Positions 51,700 through 61,822 of a DNA stretch of 64,000 bases are shown piece by piece. A program made the translations under genes and the position numbers. The notes beneath the pieces were generated by a model. That model saw only the letters and a program-made list of their open reading frames with translations, was not told where the DNA came from and searched no databases. The stretch spans positions 9,398,501-9,462,500 of the forward strand of contig JAMPIT010000484.1 in NCBI GenBank assembly GCA_026261815.1, in the 5' to 3' direction. This DNA is from Monarcha castaneiventris obscurior (Eukaryota > Chordata > Aves > Passeriformes > Monarchidae). Position 1 is the first letter of the stretch. Each line of letters opens with the position of its first letter.

Positions 51700-54263
51700 A
51701 AAGACTAAGGGGCCATGAAGATCACTTTCTGTATTTCCTTAAACCAAGGAGCAGGTTTCATACTCACAAAATCCAGAGCTCAGTACTGGTGTCATGTCAC
51801 TCCAGGTTAGGCAGCAGATGACACCTCCAGCCCCAGAGACTGATGTGTTTTAGGGGGGTTAAAAGTTCCTCACCCCACCTTGTGAGGCAATTTGGGTGCT
51901 ATAGATCCTCAAATATAAAAGCTACTCAGAGTTTGGCATCTACCACATGATTGCTGCCAGTCAAGCAGATTTAAGGGCATATTTTAATCTCTCTCACATT
52001 ATTCTCGTCCTGGAATTTTTTGCTTCGAGCTCATAGTAATTCTGAGTCGGGTAACTCAGGCCAGGGCAAGGGGCTCCCCATGATAGGTGTTAGTTTACAA
52101 AGATGGCAGTGTTTTCTAATGCTAATGTATTCCCATGCTGCATACCTCAACTAACAGTTTCATCTCTAACAATCGCAGTGGAATATGCTGATAGCTCCAA
52201 CTCGACAGCACAATATCATACAGACAGCGGCCAGTGCCAAATGGTTAGTTAAGCAGATAAGAAAGGCACCCATTCTTCCTTTAAAAAAAAAAAATAGGAA
52301 GCTATTGCAGTCAGGCAGACAGAGTGTGGATGGGAGCTGGCAGATTCCACAATACAGAGTCACGTCAAAAATGGCCTCCTGCAAACTGTTCCTTCAAGCA
52401 TTTGAGTCAACCGAAAGGGAGGAATCTTTCCCATTATTCACAGGAGTTTCACCTCCCTATTCCACAGCAGAGCAACATTTCCCATACATTTTGACATACA
52501 AGCATGTAAGAAGCTCAGAGAATAAATTGTACTCTGCAGCAGAGGGAAACTCCTCTCCCCACTTTCTGTTTCCAGTCCCAAAGTTGAGTCGGGCCTTTAT
52601 TTTGACAGTTCCCTGGTCTGTGAATGGAAAATCCCTCCTCAGCACTAGCAGGCTGGTGTCTGCTGCACACACCCACTGCACACAGCAGAAATTCCAGTCA
52701 ATAAGGCAAGTGGGGCCCAGGCGCTGGAAGGGGAGGAAGGAGACATACAAACAATAAGAAAAGCATCTGGCTCTGTTAGTGGCTGGGAAGGAGACTGGAG
52801 TTCAAAAGAGACACAACTGCAGCCTTCACTTCACAGGAAGATCATATCAATTCCCGCTGCCCTACTTTTCACACAGACCAAAATATGTGGAAAGGGTAAC
52901 TCGGGGTTTCCAACCCACACTTTAATGCAATTCCATTAACTCAAGAACAGCGATGAAGCCCACCTTGGACATTTTTGTCCCACAGGACCAAAACACACCC
53001 CTACTCCTGCTTTAGGCCTGTGGAAACAGCCCGAAAAGTAAAGCCCTTTGCTGAATGTGAGCCAGCCATCCCTCCACCACCACACTAATGGAGGCTGCTC
53101 TGCTGTCCTTCCCTGGAGATAGCAGCCAAGTCTAGTGAAGCTTCTCTCATAGCAACCAGAGCTCCAGAGCCAACAGCAGCTGCTGTCACTGCCTTCAACG
53201 CTTACCCACAGGATCCAGAGCACAGCAACACCCTCCTCCCTGCACCTCTACAGCAAAAAAAAAAAAAAACCCAGAAGGCTGGCAACAAGATGACTTCCTG
53301 GGTCAACCACAAGAAGCAGAAAAAAGAAATCCTAGTATTTCCTATACAAGTGAAAAGAGGAATCTCTGATTACTGAAAAAATAAGAAATCCCTTTTCTGG
53401 ATTTAGATTTTGGCAGCAACACCCAGCCAGGGTGGGGGCAACTGCCTGAAATCCATAATGTATCAGCACACCATCAGACACCAACATCAAGTTCTTCCCT
53501 CACCCAAGGAGAGGGATTCGCCCCCGCCGTACCCCCAACGCTCTCATTACATCATGCCCCGAGCCCGCAGCAGCCACAGGAGCCCTGCAGCACTCCGTGA
53601 CCTCTCCAGCCCCGCAGAACACCATCTTCCCCCGTAGCAGCACACCCAGGATGTCAGCTGGTGTCAGAGAAACACGAGGACACGGCCGGGAAGGGGCTGC
53701 AAACCCCCTTTCACTGCCTCACCCATTTCCCCGCTTCCACAGGGCCACACGCGGCCTCGCCTCGCTCCCTCCCCCCGAGACGGCGAGACACTGCCCGGCG
53801 CCGCTTCCCCACTCGGCCCGGCGGTGAACTCCGGTCACCGGCACCCAAGGACGATTTGCCGGGCGACAGTGACCTTGCCGGTGCCGGCAGGAGTCGGAGC
53901 GGGGCCGGGGCGCGGGTAGGGCGGCGGGGAACCCCCCCTGCGGCGGCGGCGGCCGCGGTGACGGACGAGGAAATGCGGGAGGATCCGCGCTGCAGCCGCC
54001 GGCGCCGGGAGCGGGGCTTACAGAGGAACGCGCCGCACGGGCACCATGAGAAAGCAGAAAATGCAGGTCAAACACCGCCTCCCCCGAGGCCTGGAGGGGC
54101 CGGCGGTTCGGGGCAGGCAGCCGCGGCCCGGAGGCTGCCCCGAGCCGGACGACGACCCCCGTGGCCCCTCGGGACAATGTGGGGACACAGGAGCGCGGAG
54201 AAGGCCGGGCTGCAGCGGGGCTTCCCCGGCGCTCGCCTTCACCGACAAAGCCCCGCGGCGGCT

Positions 54264-54292
54264 CCAGCCCCAGCCCCGGCCCCGGCCCCGGC
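54264..54292. repeat. GGCCCC-type hexanucleotide repeat
   Basis: A CCCCAG/CCCCGG hexamer array with about three CCCCGG units. The minus strand is G-rich with potential G-quadruplex character. Confidence 0.7.
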
Positions 54293-54838
54293 ACTGCACC
54301 GGCCACCAGCGTCCCGAGCCCGCGCACCGCCGGGCCCGCCATGATGCCGGGGCACCGAGCCGGACCGGGTCAGCTCGGGCCGGGCCTCTGGGGGCACGGC
54401 GGGGCGCTGCCGACCGGGCTACCAAGGCAGCGCAGAGCAGAGCGTCAGACCGCGGGCTGCACCAGGAGCCCCCGAGGCCGCCCGCCCCAGCGTTCCCTCC
54501 CGCCGCCGGGTACGGCCGGTTCCCGCCCTCCGGCGCCTACCTGGCCGGCCCGTTCCCCGGGCCCCTGCGCGGCACCAGGCCCGGCTCGGCGCCACGGCGT
54601 GTCCCGGGCAGCCGGCGAGAGCGACAGCGCGGCAGCGGCAGCGGCGGCCCCTCCCCCGGCAGCGGCGGCGGCTTCTCCCCGGGCCGGGCGGAAACGGCAC
54701 TGGGCGCACGGGGATCCCCGGCGCCGGCGCCAGGGGCGCCCCGGGCACGCCCACCCCGCTCCCCGTTGGCTGTCACGGCGCCGCGTCCCGCCCCGCCGGG
54801 GCGCCCGCCGCCGCCACCGCGCCGCCCACCCGCCTTCG

Positions 54839-54938
54839 CCATTGGCGGCCTCTCCTCGCTGCCCCGCCCTTGCTGCCGCCTCATTGGGCTCCACGCGCCC
54901 GCCCCGCCGCGCGTCCCACGGTCGCGGCGTCCCATTGG
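54839..54938 (-). promoter_or_regulatory. Three CCAAT boxes (NF-Y type) on the minus strand
   Basis: ATTGG on the plus strand (CCAAT on minus) at 54841-54845, 54883-54887 and 54934-54938, spaced 42 and 51 bases. Multiple NF-Y sites at such spacing are typical of CpG-island promoters. They fit transcription leftward towards SETD5. Confidence 0.6.
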
Positions 54939-55109
54939 TGCTCGGCTCTGCCACTCGGCGCGGGGCGGAGGGGGGCGGACGCCGGCAGTGCCGACGCGGT
55001 GCGGAGCGGGCGGGCTGCGGGAACGCCCGCCGGGCGAGCCGCGCTACGTGCCGAGGGGCGGGGCCGGCGGAGCGCGATCGCTCGGCGCGGGGCGACTCCC
55101 GCGTCGGGA

Positions 55110-55115
55110 CACGTG
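55110..55115. promoter_or_regulatory. E-box CACGTG
   Basis: A palindromic CACGTG in the CpG island, a USF/MYC-type consensus. Confidence 0.45.
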
Positions 55116-55174
55116 GCAGAACGAAGGGGCGGTGCGGGGGGCGGCCGGGAAGCCCGGGCGGAGGGGGGCGCAGG

Positions 55175-55184
55175 GCGCATGCGC
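55175..55184. promoter_or_regulatory. NRF1 palindrome
   Basis: GCGCATGCGC, a perfect NRF1 consensus, within the CpG island. It is commonly seen in housekeeping and bidirectional promoters. Confidence 0.6.
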
Positions 55185-55972
55185 GGCGGCGCGCGGGCAG
55201 GGCCTGCCGCGCGGCACGTCCGCGCGCGCGGGGCCGAGGCGGGGGGGGCTGGGCAGGGGGTCCCGGCGCGGGGTCCCGGCGGGGCCGCCCGTGGCTCAGA
55301 CCGCCTCTCCTCCGGCCGGGCCGGCGGGGCCAGCGCACCCACAGCTGGACGCTCCCCTTCCCTGAAGCCCCGAACAAAGGCCGCGGGGCAGTCAGGCGGA
55401 GGGAGGGCTCCTCCGCGGTAGGAGGGGCGGCCGAGCCGGGCGGGAGGGGCCCCGCGGCGCTCGGTGCCCGCGCTCGGCCGAGGGGCTCCGCTCGGTTGGC
55501 GTCTGCGGCTGCTCGCAGTGAGCGGTGCGTGCGGTCCGCAGCGCTGCAGGGACGCGGGAGGGAGGGAGTGGAGCCCGGGCGCGGAGGGAGCCGTGCGATC
55601 ACGCCGGGGGCTGCGCAGCCGCCAGCCCGCTGCGGGTCGCTCGGCAGAGGCGGCGCACCGGGAGCTGCGGGCGGGCAGCCGCCCCCGCGGGAGGGCAGTG
55701 CGGCCGCTGCGGCGGGGCCCGCGGAGCCGCGGGGCGGGGAGAGCCGCGTCCGGTCACGGTGCGGCCGGCCAGGCGTGCCGCAGGCTCTGCGCGGCGCTCG
55801 GGCGCATAGCGGGCAGCAGGAAGGCGGCCGCCTTCCGCGGTGTCCAGCCGTGCCGGTGCGCCGGGGAGGATACGGGGGGGAGAGCCGGGAGAGCCGCAGG
55901 AGCGCGCCTGGCAGAGACAGCGTGGGCACAGCGCCTCAGTCGCACCTGGGCGGCAGGGGCTGCCGCGCCGCC

Positions 55973-55990
55973 CCTCGCCTCGCCTCGCCT
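55973..55990. repeat. CCTCG pentamer repeat at CpG island edge
   Basis: About three and a half units of CCTCG, immediately before the drop in GC content. Confidence 0.8.
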
Positions 55991-55995
55991 CAGAA

Positions 55996-56938
55996 TTAAC
56001 CCAAAGCAACCTGAAAGATTCCTGCCTTCGCCTTGGAATTATCTCTGTGGGCTGCACCTGCGCTGCCCCTTGCAGGTTTGGCTGTCGGGTGTTTCTCAGG
56101 AACCACCTTTCTAAGCTAGTATTTGGAGTCTCCCTGTTCCTGAGTACTTTTCTTAGCTGAGAACGTGCCAAGAGTGCACAAAGTGTTCCCAGAATAACCA
56201 TGCCAGAGCCATTGCTGCTTGTACCCTGCGCCTGCCCACAGGCACCAGGATGCGTCATGCTATTTCAGTGTCAGAGATTGCAAGACACTCTTGAGTCTGT
56301 CTCATGCCAGCCAGCTCTGTGGGGCCCAGCAGAGTGTATAACTCAGCGAGAAGCAACCCTCCTCCTGGGGAGTGCATGGTGTAAATGCAGCAATCCAAGT
56401 TAGGCATGTGTGGTCAGGCCAGGTTGGTTCACAGGGAGAATGAATGTAGAACTAATTTTGATTCATTTATTTTAAACACCATAGAAGACATAGGTGTGAG
56501 CAAAGCATGTGGATGTGCATGGAGGTGCTTGGTGAATTCCAGCATGGGACTAGCACTAAGCACTGAATGAACTGTGGGTAGGCTGGTGAACGTGAAAACA
56601 GAAAAGGATGATAGGCCAAATTGTAGGAGGGTGGAGTCATGTGATGCCTTGTGGTCAAAGACAAGGGTTTCAAGACTCGTGGGTCAAAGGGAAAGGAACT
56701 GGGGAGAATAAAACAGGAGAGATGTTACAGTTGGGTCAGAAGACTAAATATAGCAGCCACATTGGAAGGATATGAGTGTCCCATTCCTGGTCATCATTGT
56801 TCTCTGCCAGTGAACGGGTGACATCCAGCCTGTTACACACTCTTCAGCCTTCCTGGCATGGAGCTGTTTCCTGTCTGTATTTCCATTCTCCAAAGCCAAA
56901 GGAGAAAGAATGGAAATGCTTTCCCTGTTGGGTGTTTG
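55996..56938. other. Intergenic stretch between CpG island and kinase remnant
   Basis: No exon, RNA gene or repeat family recognised. Base composition returns to genome average directly after the island. Confidence 0.6.
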
Positions 56939-57068
56939 CTATGACCGTTTTTCAGGATTTTGCATCATGAAACCTGCATTTTGAACCCTGGAATGTTCAT
57001 GGATTGCAAAGATAGGCAGGGCAGGGAGTGTTACTGCTCTTTATGAAATTTCCATTTGTGTTCCATCC
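56939..57068 (-). pseudogene. Degraded terminal SRPK-like exon (tentative)
   Basis: An acceptor CTACAAGCAG at 57069-57078 has the right phase, but its frame meets TAA at 57033-57031. In another frame GFMMQNPEKRS then TAG (56941-56939) recalls SRPK LLPMMEYIPEKRAS. The length of about 130 nt is close to that expected for the last coding exon. The resemblance is partial, so this may be coincidence. Confidence 0.4.
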
Positions 57069-57182
57069 CTGCTTGTAGCCTGCATTATGTGAGTAACTTC
57101 TGTGTGAGTTCAGCATGAGCTGAGAAGTGTGTCAGAAATCCGCAGTGATTTTTAAAATAAACTTCCTTATGCCAGTTCTTAC

Positions 57183-57275
57183 CTGGCCTGCTGAAAATTT
57201 TTGTTGACTTGTTCCATGAGAAAACAATTTGAGGAGGAATTTTTCCCAGGAGTTCAATTATACGAGCAACATGAT
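57183..57275 (-). pseudogene. SRPK-like exon: IIELLG segment
   Basis: After CCATCTAG it reads DHVARIIELLGKIPPQIVFS and then WNKSTKIFSRPG, matching SRPK DHIA-IIELLG-IP and KYS-EFF. Donor GTAAGA. Phase 1 at both borders fits its neighbours. Confidence 0.9.
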
Positions 57276-57358
57276 CTAGATGGAGGGAGGGAATACAAAT
57301 TTAGGTACAGACTGTGGCACTTCTGTCAGTGAAATGAGTAAAACTCATGAAGTCTTAC

Positions 57359-57428
57359 CATCATCTCTAGAGAAATATTTCCCAGGTTGAGGATCAAATA
57401 GACACTCGCCAGTTGCCATTTCAAATGC
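57359..57428 (-). pseudogene. SRPK-like exon: AFEMATG segment
   Basis: AFEMATGECLFDPQPGKYFS RDD, matching SRPK [23 protein letters not shown]. Acceptor TTCTAG, donor GTAAGA after a single G. Confidence 0.9.
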
Positions 57429-57864
57429 CTAGAAATGGAGTAGTACTGTTAATTCACTAATTGTCTTGGAGTTTTCCTTCCCCACTAACTGATAGTACCA
57501 ATTTCCCTCTCTATCACACAAAACTCATCCTAAAATGCATAGATACTCACACTGGCTTGATCTGTATGACAGTGAAACAGCACCTTTATCTCCATCAGGA
57601 TGAAAAGCAGCATGTGCCTGATTCAGGCAAGCTTATGAGCTAACCTGCATGGAGTGTGAATTGCTTTATGGCTTAAACTAAAGTAGGAGTAGGTTTAACC
57701 AGCAGCAGACTTTTGCCCTAAAGCGAAGGAGTGCTAACAGCCCCTCTTGCCTTCTCAGCAAGGCAGCTTTCTTTACATGGATAGGTGGATGCTAAGGACA
57801 TGCTGCCCTGGCCACGGAATGTCTGTCACCTCCCCTACAGGCACAGCGTTGTCCCCAGTCCTAC

Positions 57865-57972
57865 CAGGCAGGTCGTACTCCAGATATCCACAGGAGTGCT
57901 GTAGTCTAATCCAAGAAGCACTTCCAGGGCACGGTATGCCTGGGTCTGTATCTCCTTGGAAAAAGGCTTGTA
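57865..57972 (-). pseudogene. SRPK-like exon: activation segment
   Basis: 36 codons in phase 0: YKPFSKEIQTQAYRALEVLL followed by GLDYSTPVDIWSTTCL. It aligns with SRPK [27 protein letters not shown]. Acceptor CTGTTTTAG, donor GTAGGA. The Arg of TRQYR is changed (TQAYR). Confidence 0.9.
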
Positions 57973-58411
57973 CTAAAACAGAAACAAACTCCCTGTGGCT
58001 GGTGTCCCTGAAGCAGTCACAGCAATGCTGGTGGTCACAAGCTTCTCGTGCAGCGAGGGGACATTGGGGACATGACTGAATGTGTGTTCTCAGCTCTGCG
58101 CAGGGCACGACCAGCACGTTCCTGGCCCCACTGACACCAGGGGGAATCTACCTTCCACCATTTCACACTGAACATAGTTTTAAATTTCTGATTGTAGGGA
58201 CTAACTGCGAGCTGGAGAAGCATCCAAAGTTGACAGCGTCTCAGCAAGACAGTGCACAGCTGGGAGCTGAGAGTGCCAAACATAACACCCCCCAAATCGG
58301 CATCTCTGAAATAGCTGTTCAGCTGTAAAGGGACAGACACACGGGTGTGGGGTGGAAAGACGCACACAGCATCCCACATTGTCAGGGGATTGAGACTTGG
58401 AGCAGACTCAC

Positions 58412-58497
58412 TGTCCAGCATGCGCTTCCTAGATCTGCAATTTTCACTTCTATGCTCATTAAATCAGGTTCTTCCAATTGATTACCAAGATCACCTC
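58412..58497 (-). pseudogene. SRPK-like exon: DLG motif after the spacer
   Basis: After acceptor TTCCATCTAG it reads GDLGNQLEEPDLMSIEVKIA DLGSACWT, with donor GTGAGT. It matches the end of the SRPK3 spacer and the KIADLGNACW magnesium-binding motif. It starts in a phase that needs a missing upstream spacer exon. Confidence 0.88.
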
Positions 58498-59702
58498 CTA
58501 GATGGAAAGGACAAAGAGAAATCAGGTCTTTCTGAACCAGCAGGTACACACCACTTACCACAGGAGAGGCATGTCTGCCTTCCTTCAAAGTTTCTCAGCC
58601 TAAAAGGTCCTAAAAACTTTTTATAAATTGAATGCCACCTCTGTTTTTTGAGGAAACACAAAAGAGGACCTGGTATCCAGTAAAAACCTAAGAGAATGTC
58701 TGGGACAACAGTAGCTCAGAGTGGAAAAATGTGACCATGTGCTCTTGCCCTGCTGCAGGGTTCCTCTATCTCCAAAGTTAAATTACTGTAGGCCCAGAGG
58801 AAAGCACCAGTCAGAATCAAAACATCTGTAATTTCTCAGCCTTCAGCAACCCTGGCTGTCACAGACCTTGGACACAGCCTGCTTGGCAAGCAACATGAAG
58901 GTTACACTTTTATACAATCCCAGAAAAGGGTAATTCCTGGTTTAGTGCTTTACAGTGAGCTGTCAGCCTATGCTTAATATTGTTCTTTTCTGCTCTGAGC
59001 AAAAGACTCGGTCACTAATTTAGCATTCATTGATTGCCCCAGTGTTTGAGAGACAAAACAGCACTGTCATGGGAGAAATGCTCACAGGAGAACACAGTGC
59101 AAGGATAATATGAAAGGTCTCATTGCTGGGAGACGAGCTAATCTCTTGAGAAAGTCTCCAGCCCTACATCTTATTCAATATTCACACCATTCTCTGCAAA
59201 TAAATTATGTCTCAAAAGGCCTTGAAGATTAGCAGCACATACAAGTCTCCCACAAACCCCAGAAATGAGGGAAATAAAGAGCAAGAGTGTCATACAGCTT
59301 TCTGATCAAGCCATTTTGTATGTAAACCTTTCAGTAGCTGAAAACACCAGACATGGGGAACTGTCCTATACCTGAAGCCTTGAGAGTGAGCTCCGAGGTC
59401 TTGGTGGGGCTGTTAACAGATATCTGTGACCTGTAGTTGTCCTTCATACAAACCCACCTGCAGGACCACATTTCTGTAGGTGCCTCGAGCCCAGTCTGGT
59501 GTTTGTGTTAAGTAGAGAAAGGAGAGGCCTTTCAGCAGCGTAAGCTAGCTGTAATGTTTTGTACTGGCTGTTGCAGGAGATGTGAACCTTTCCTAAGGTA
59601 TCTGTACCTCCTGCCTCTCATTTCCTTCCTGCCAATAAACACCTAAGTCCATTTTCTTGTTAAAAAAGCCCTGGAGTGCTCACCTGCTCCCTTTAACCTC
59701 AC

Positions 59703-59846
59703 TTCTGTTCCCTGGTCGCAGTGGAGTGTATCCATGAGAAGCCTTTGGAGCCTTTTGCTGCATCCACACAGCAGAATGTTTTCCGGTTTGGTGTCCGCGT
59801 GGATGATGCAGCAGCACTTGTGCAGGAAGTGCAGCCCTGCCAGCAC
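59703..59846 (-). pseudogene. SRPK-like exon: catalytic loop
   Basis: 48 codons in phase 0: VLAGLHFLHKCCCIIHADTK followed by PENILLCGCSKRLQRLLMDT. Corresponds to SRPK [22 protein letters not shown] and the start of the variable spacer. Acceptor CATTGCCCAG, donor GTGAGG. Confidence 0.88.
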
Positions 59847-61693
59847 CTGGGCAATGAGGCAGCACTGTCACACCAGCTCTGACAGGGTCCCCAGTGCCTC
59901 CCCTGCCCCAGCAGCTGCCAGAGCAGCCAGGCACAGCAGGAGTGCAAGTCAGGGACATTCTGGGCACTGATGGTAACTATCGGAAATAAATGGTTTCCTG
60001 TTGGGATGGCCTGTGGGAGCAGGTACAAGGGGTTCCATCACCCCACACAGCAGCAGAGCCCCAGGAGCAAGTGGAGGCCTGGACAGCCCAGCGAGGAAAG
60101 GGCTGTTTGGGGTGAGACACAGCAAAAGGTATCAGCACGGCTGGGCAAGCCCAGGGAGGTGGGAAGGGGATGGAGTTAGGAGGGGGCATTACAATTATAA
60201 AGCTGAACTTTCTCCTGAAAAAACTGTGGATGGCTGTTGTGTCCTGGGATCACTGCTCCTTCCCACTGATTATAACCAGCTCCCAGCTTCCATTTGAGTA
60301 ACAGTGACATGGCATGAGAGGGTGTGCCATCATACAAGGAAAGAAGACAGCATAACCCAGACAGGAAGGGGGAGACACCATGTGTGAGTGCAGAGAGAGG
60401 ATTTCAGGGCCCTGCAGGAGAGCCATGTAGGGAAAGAACAGCTTGTGATGCAGCAGGGAGAGCCTGGCCTGTCACAGGGGAGAGATAACACCTACCAGAG
60501 ATGAGCAGTCACTATCAGAAATCAATAACAGAGAAAAGGCTATGGGGAGATTTAGGTTTGTTTTCTAACACTCTGGTCAGTCATAAAGGACTGGTAAATA
60601 TTCTCTGTATTATCGAATTCTATTCTGGGATGAACACCAGCTCCAGGGAAATATCAGCCTTAAATGGTAACTGTGAAACGCGGGGAAAGATTTAAATAAC
60701 TAAACTGGAATGAATCAGAAGTAAATACTGCCTCAGTGCTGATCTGAAAGGGAAAAACAGATCTGAGATTTTACAATTACAGCAGATAATAGATCAAGCA
60801 AAAGCCTGAGTGTGAAATGGAGCACAAAGGTAATGTTACTACATTTTTGTGTAACTTACTCAGGTGTTAGTGGAGCTTCTTTAGAGAAAGGAGAGGCTAT
60901 TACAGAAAATAAGATGAAGGAGGAAGCAATTTTCTTTCTTAGTGTCCCTAGAAGGGCACAGGAATCAGGGTAGCAAATCTTCATCTTGGCAAGTGTGCAG
61001 ACTTCTGATAAATCTCAGCACAGGAGGCAAAAAGTACATTTTAACTATTCTGAGGCCTCACTCAGGTTTCCCATTCCTTAAGCAGAGCCAGCCCTTAAGA
61101 AACTCAGTTTTCACCATCTTTTAAATCAGCACAACACATCCTTACAGGGTGTGAAGGAAAAGTTGGCTCTGCACAGGAAAACCTCAACATGGGAAGAGAA
61201 CCAGCTGACCAAATCAGCAATTTAGAAATTCCTGTAAAGATGGGAGGGAGACCTTGAGCAGCCTTCAGTGGTACCATGCAGAAAGCTGCTGGAGACAGTG
61301 CTGCCCATGGCTGGATGCCAGGGCAAATGCCAGCAGTCTGGCATTGCTGCCAGAGGGAACTTCTCAGGGCAGCAGGAGGGCTGAGATGGTTTGCTCACAA
61401 GAAGCAGAACTATGGCAGGCTGTTTGTCTCCTGCTACTCCTACGAGCAGCAGAACTGCTGGAGAACTCAATGATTACTGAGATGATGGGAACAGAAGTGC
61501 CAGCCCTGACTCCCTGGTGTACATCTGCAGGCTATTGGCACTTCATGGCCCTGACTCCTTCCCAAACCTGAGGAGGCTGCAGGCTTAGGCAGTAACACCC
61601 AAATAATTCCCTTCCCCTTGGGAGGAAGACTGGGGCACGTCCCACAGCCAACAGCCCCTTGGTGCCCTTGCCCAGTTCCAGCTAAGTTCTCAC

Positions 61694-61822
61694 CTGCTGT
61701 AAAGACTTTTTCACAAAAAGCAAGGGCAGTCCCTGCACTGTGTAGTTTCCCATCAGACATCGAAGGGAAGGACCCAGCACCTCAAATACCAGGCACACAT
61801 GTGGGAAAGAGTCAGGGATTCA
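61694..61822 (-). pseudogene. SRPK-like exon: hinge region
   Basis: Encodes DSFPHVCLVFEVLG and then LMGNYTVQGLPLLFVKKSLQ Q before donor GTGAGA. It aligns with the SRPK hinge and following helices. The best acceptor (CCCTGTTAG) makes TGA the first codon (61822-61820) in the frame fixed by the rest of the exon. Confidence 0.85.

Larger units (their letters stand above)
28782..53650 (-). other. Probable long 5' intron of SETD5
   Basis: Lies between the UTR acceptor at 28781 and the CpG island that probably holds the first exon. It is mostly A/T-rich non-coding DNA. It contains two CpG-rich patches (29.4-29.65 and 36.9-37.75 kb), a 15-base C run, an old CR1 fragment and two 3'-end-like AATAAA sites on the minus strand. 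Additional non-coding SETD5 exons may exist here, but I cannot place them without transcript data. No protein-coding gene was recognised. Confidence 0.6.
53660..55995. promoter_or_regulatory. Large CpG island, likely SETD5 promoter region
   Basis: About 2.3 kb of extremely GC- and CpG-rich DNA with sharp edges (the right edge falls at about 55995). It is TATA-less by eye and has many GC boxes. CCAAT boxes, an NRF1 palindrome and an E-box cluster at 54.84-55.18 kb. It is the strongest promoter-type sequence upstream of the SETD5 start-codon exon, and a GTAGGC donor candidate follows on the minus strand at about 54540. A partner transcript to the right is possible but was not identified. Long open frames across it, up to 612 codons, are composition artefacts. 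Confidence 0.75.
56939..61822 (-). pseudogene. SRPK3-like SR-protein kinase, partial and probably decaying
   Basis: SRPK kinases phosphorylate Arg-Ser domains of splicing factors. Six minus-strand exons read cleanly as SRPK C-terminal N-lobe and C-lobe: 61822-61694, 59846-59703, 58497-58412, 57972-57865, 57428-57359 and 57275-57183. Motifs include HVCLVFEVLG (hinge), IIHADTKPENILL (catalytic loop, Asp and Lys kept), VKIADLGSACW (DLG), YRALEVLLG and VDIWSTTCL. All have GT-AG borders and fitting phases, apart from a missing spacer exon between the second and third. Against function: the first recognised exon opens with TGA, the terminal exon (about 57068-56939) is broken, and no reliable glycine-loop exon was found. 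HVC rather than HIC favours SRPK3 over SRPK1/2. An intact but divergent paralogue with unseen exons remains possible. Confidence 0.7.

Noticed and set aside
54445..55929. 494-codon minus-strand open frame in the CpG island
   Set aside because: Same composition artefact. It does not connect to SETD5 coding exons, and the SETD5 ATG is established at 28677.
54161..55999. 612-codon plus-strand open frame in the CpG island
   Set aside because: Ala/Gly/Arg/Pro-rich with no domain. Equally long frames overlap on the other strand. Stop codons are simply rare in such GC-rich DNA.
61694..61822. A TG-dinucleotide frameshift in HMC/HIC of the kinase hinge
   Set aside because: The sequence reads HVCLVFEVLG without a shift, which matches SRPK3-type hinges, so no frameshift is needed.
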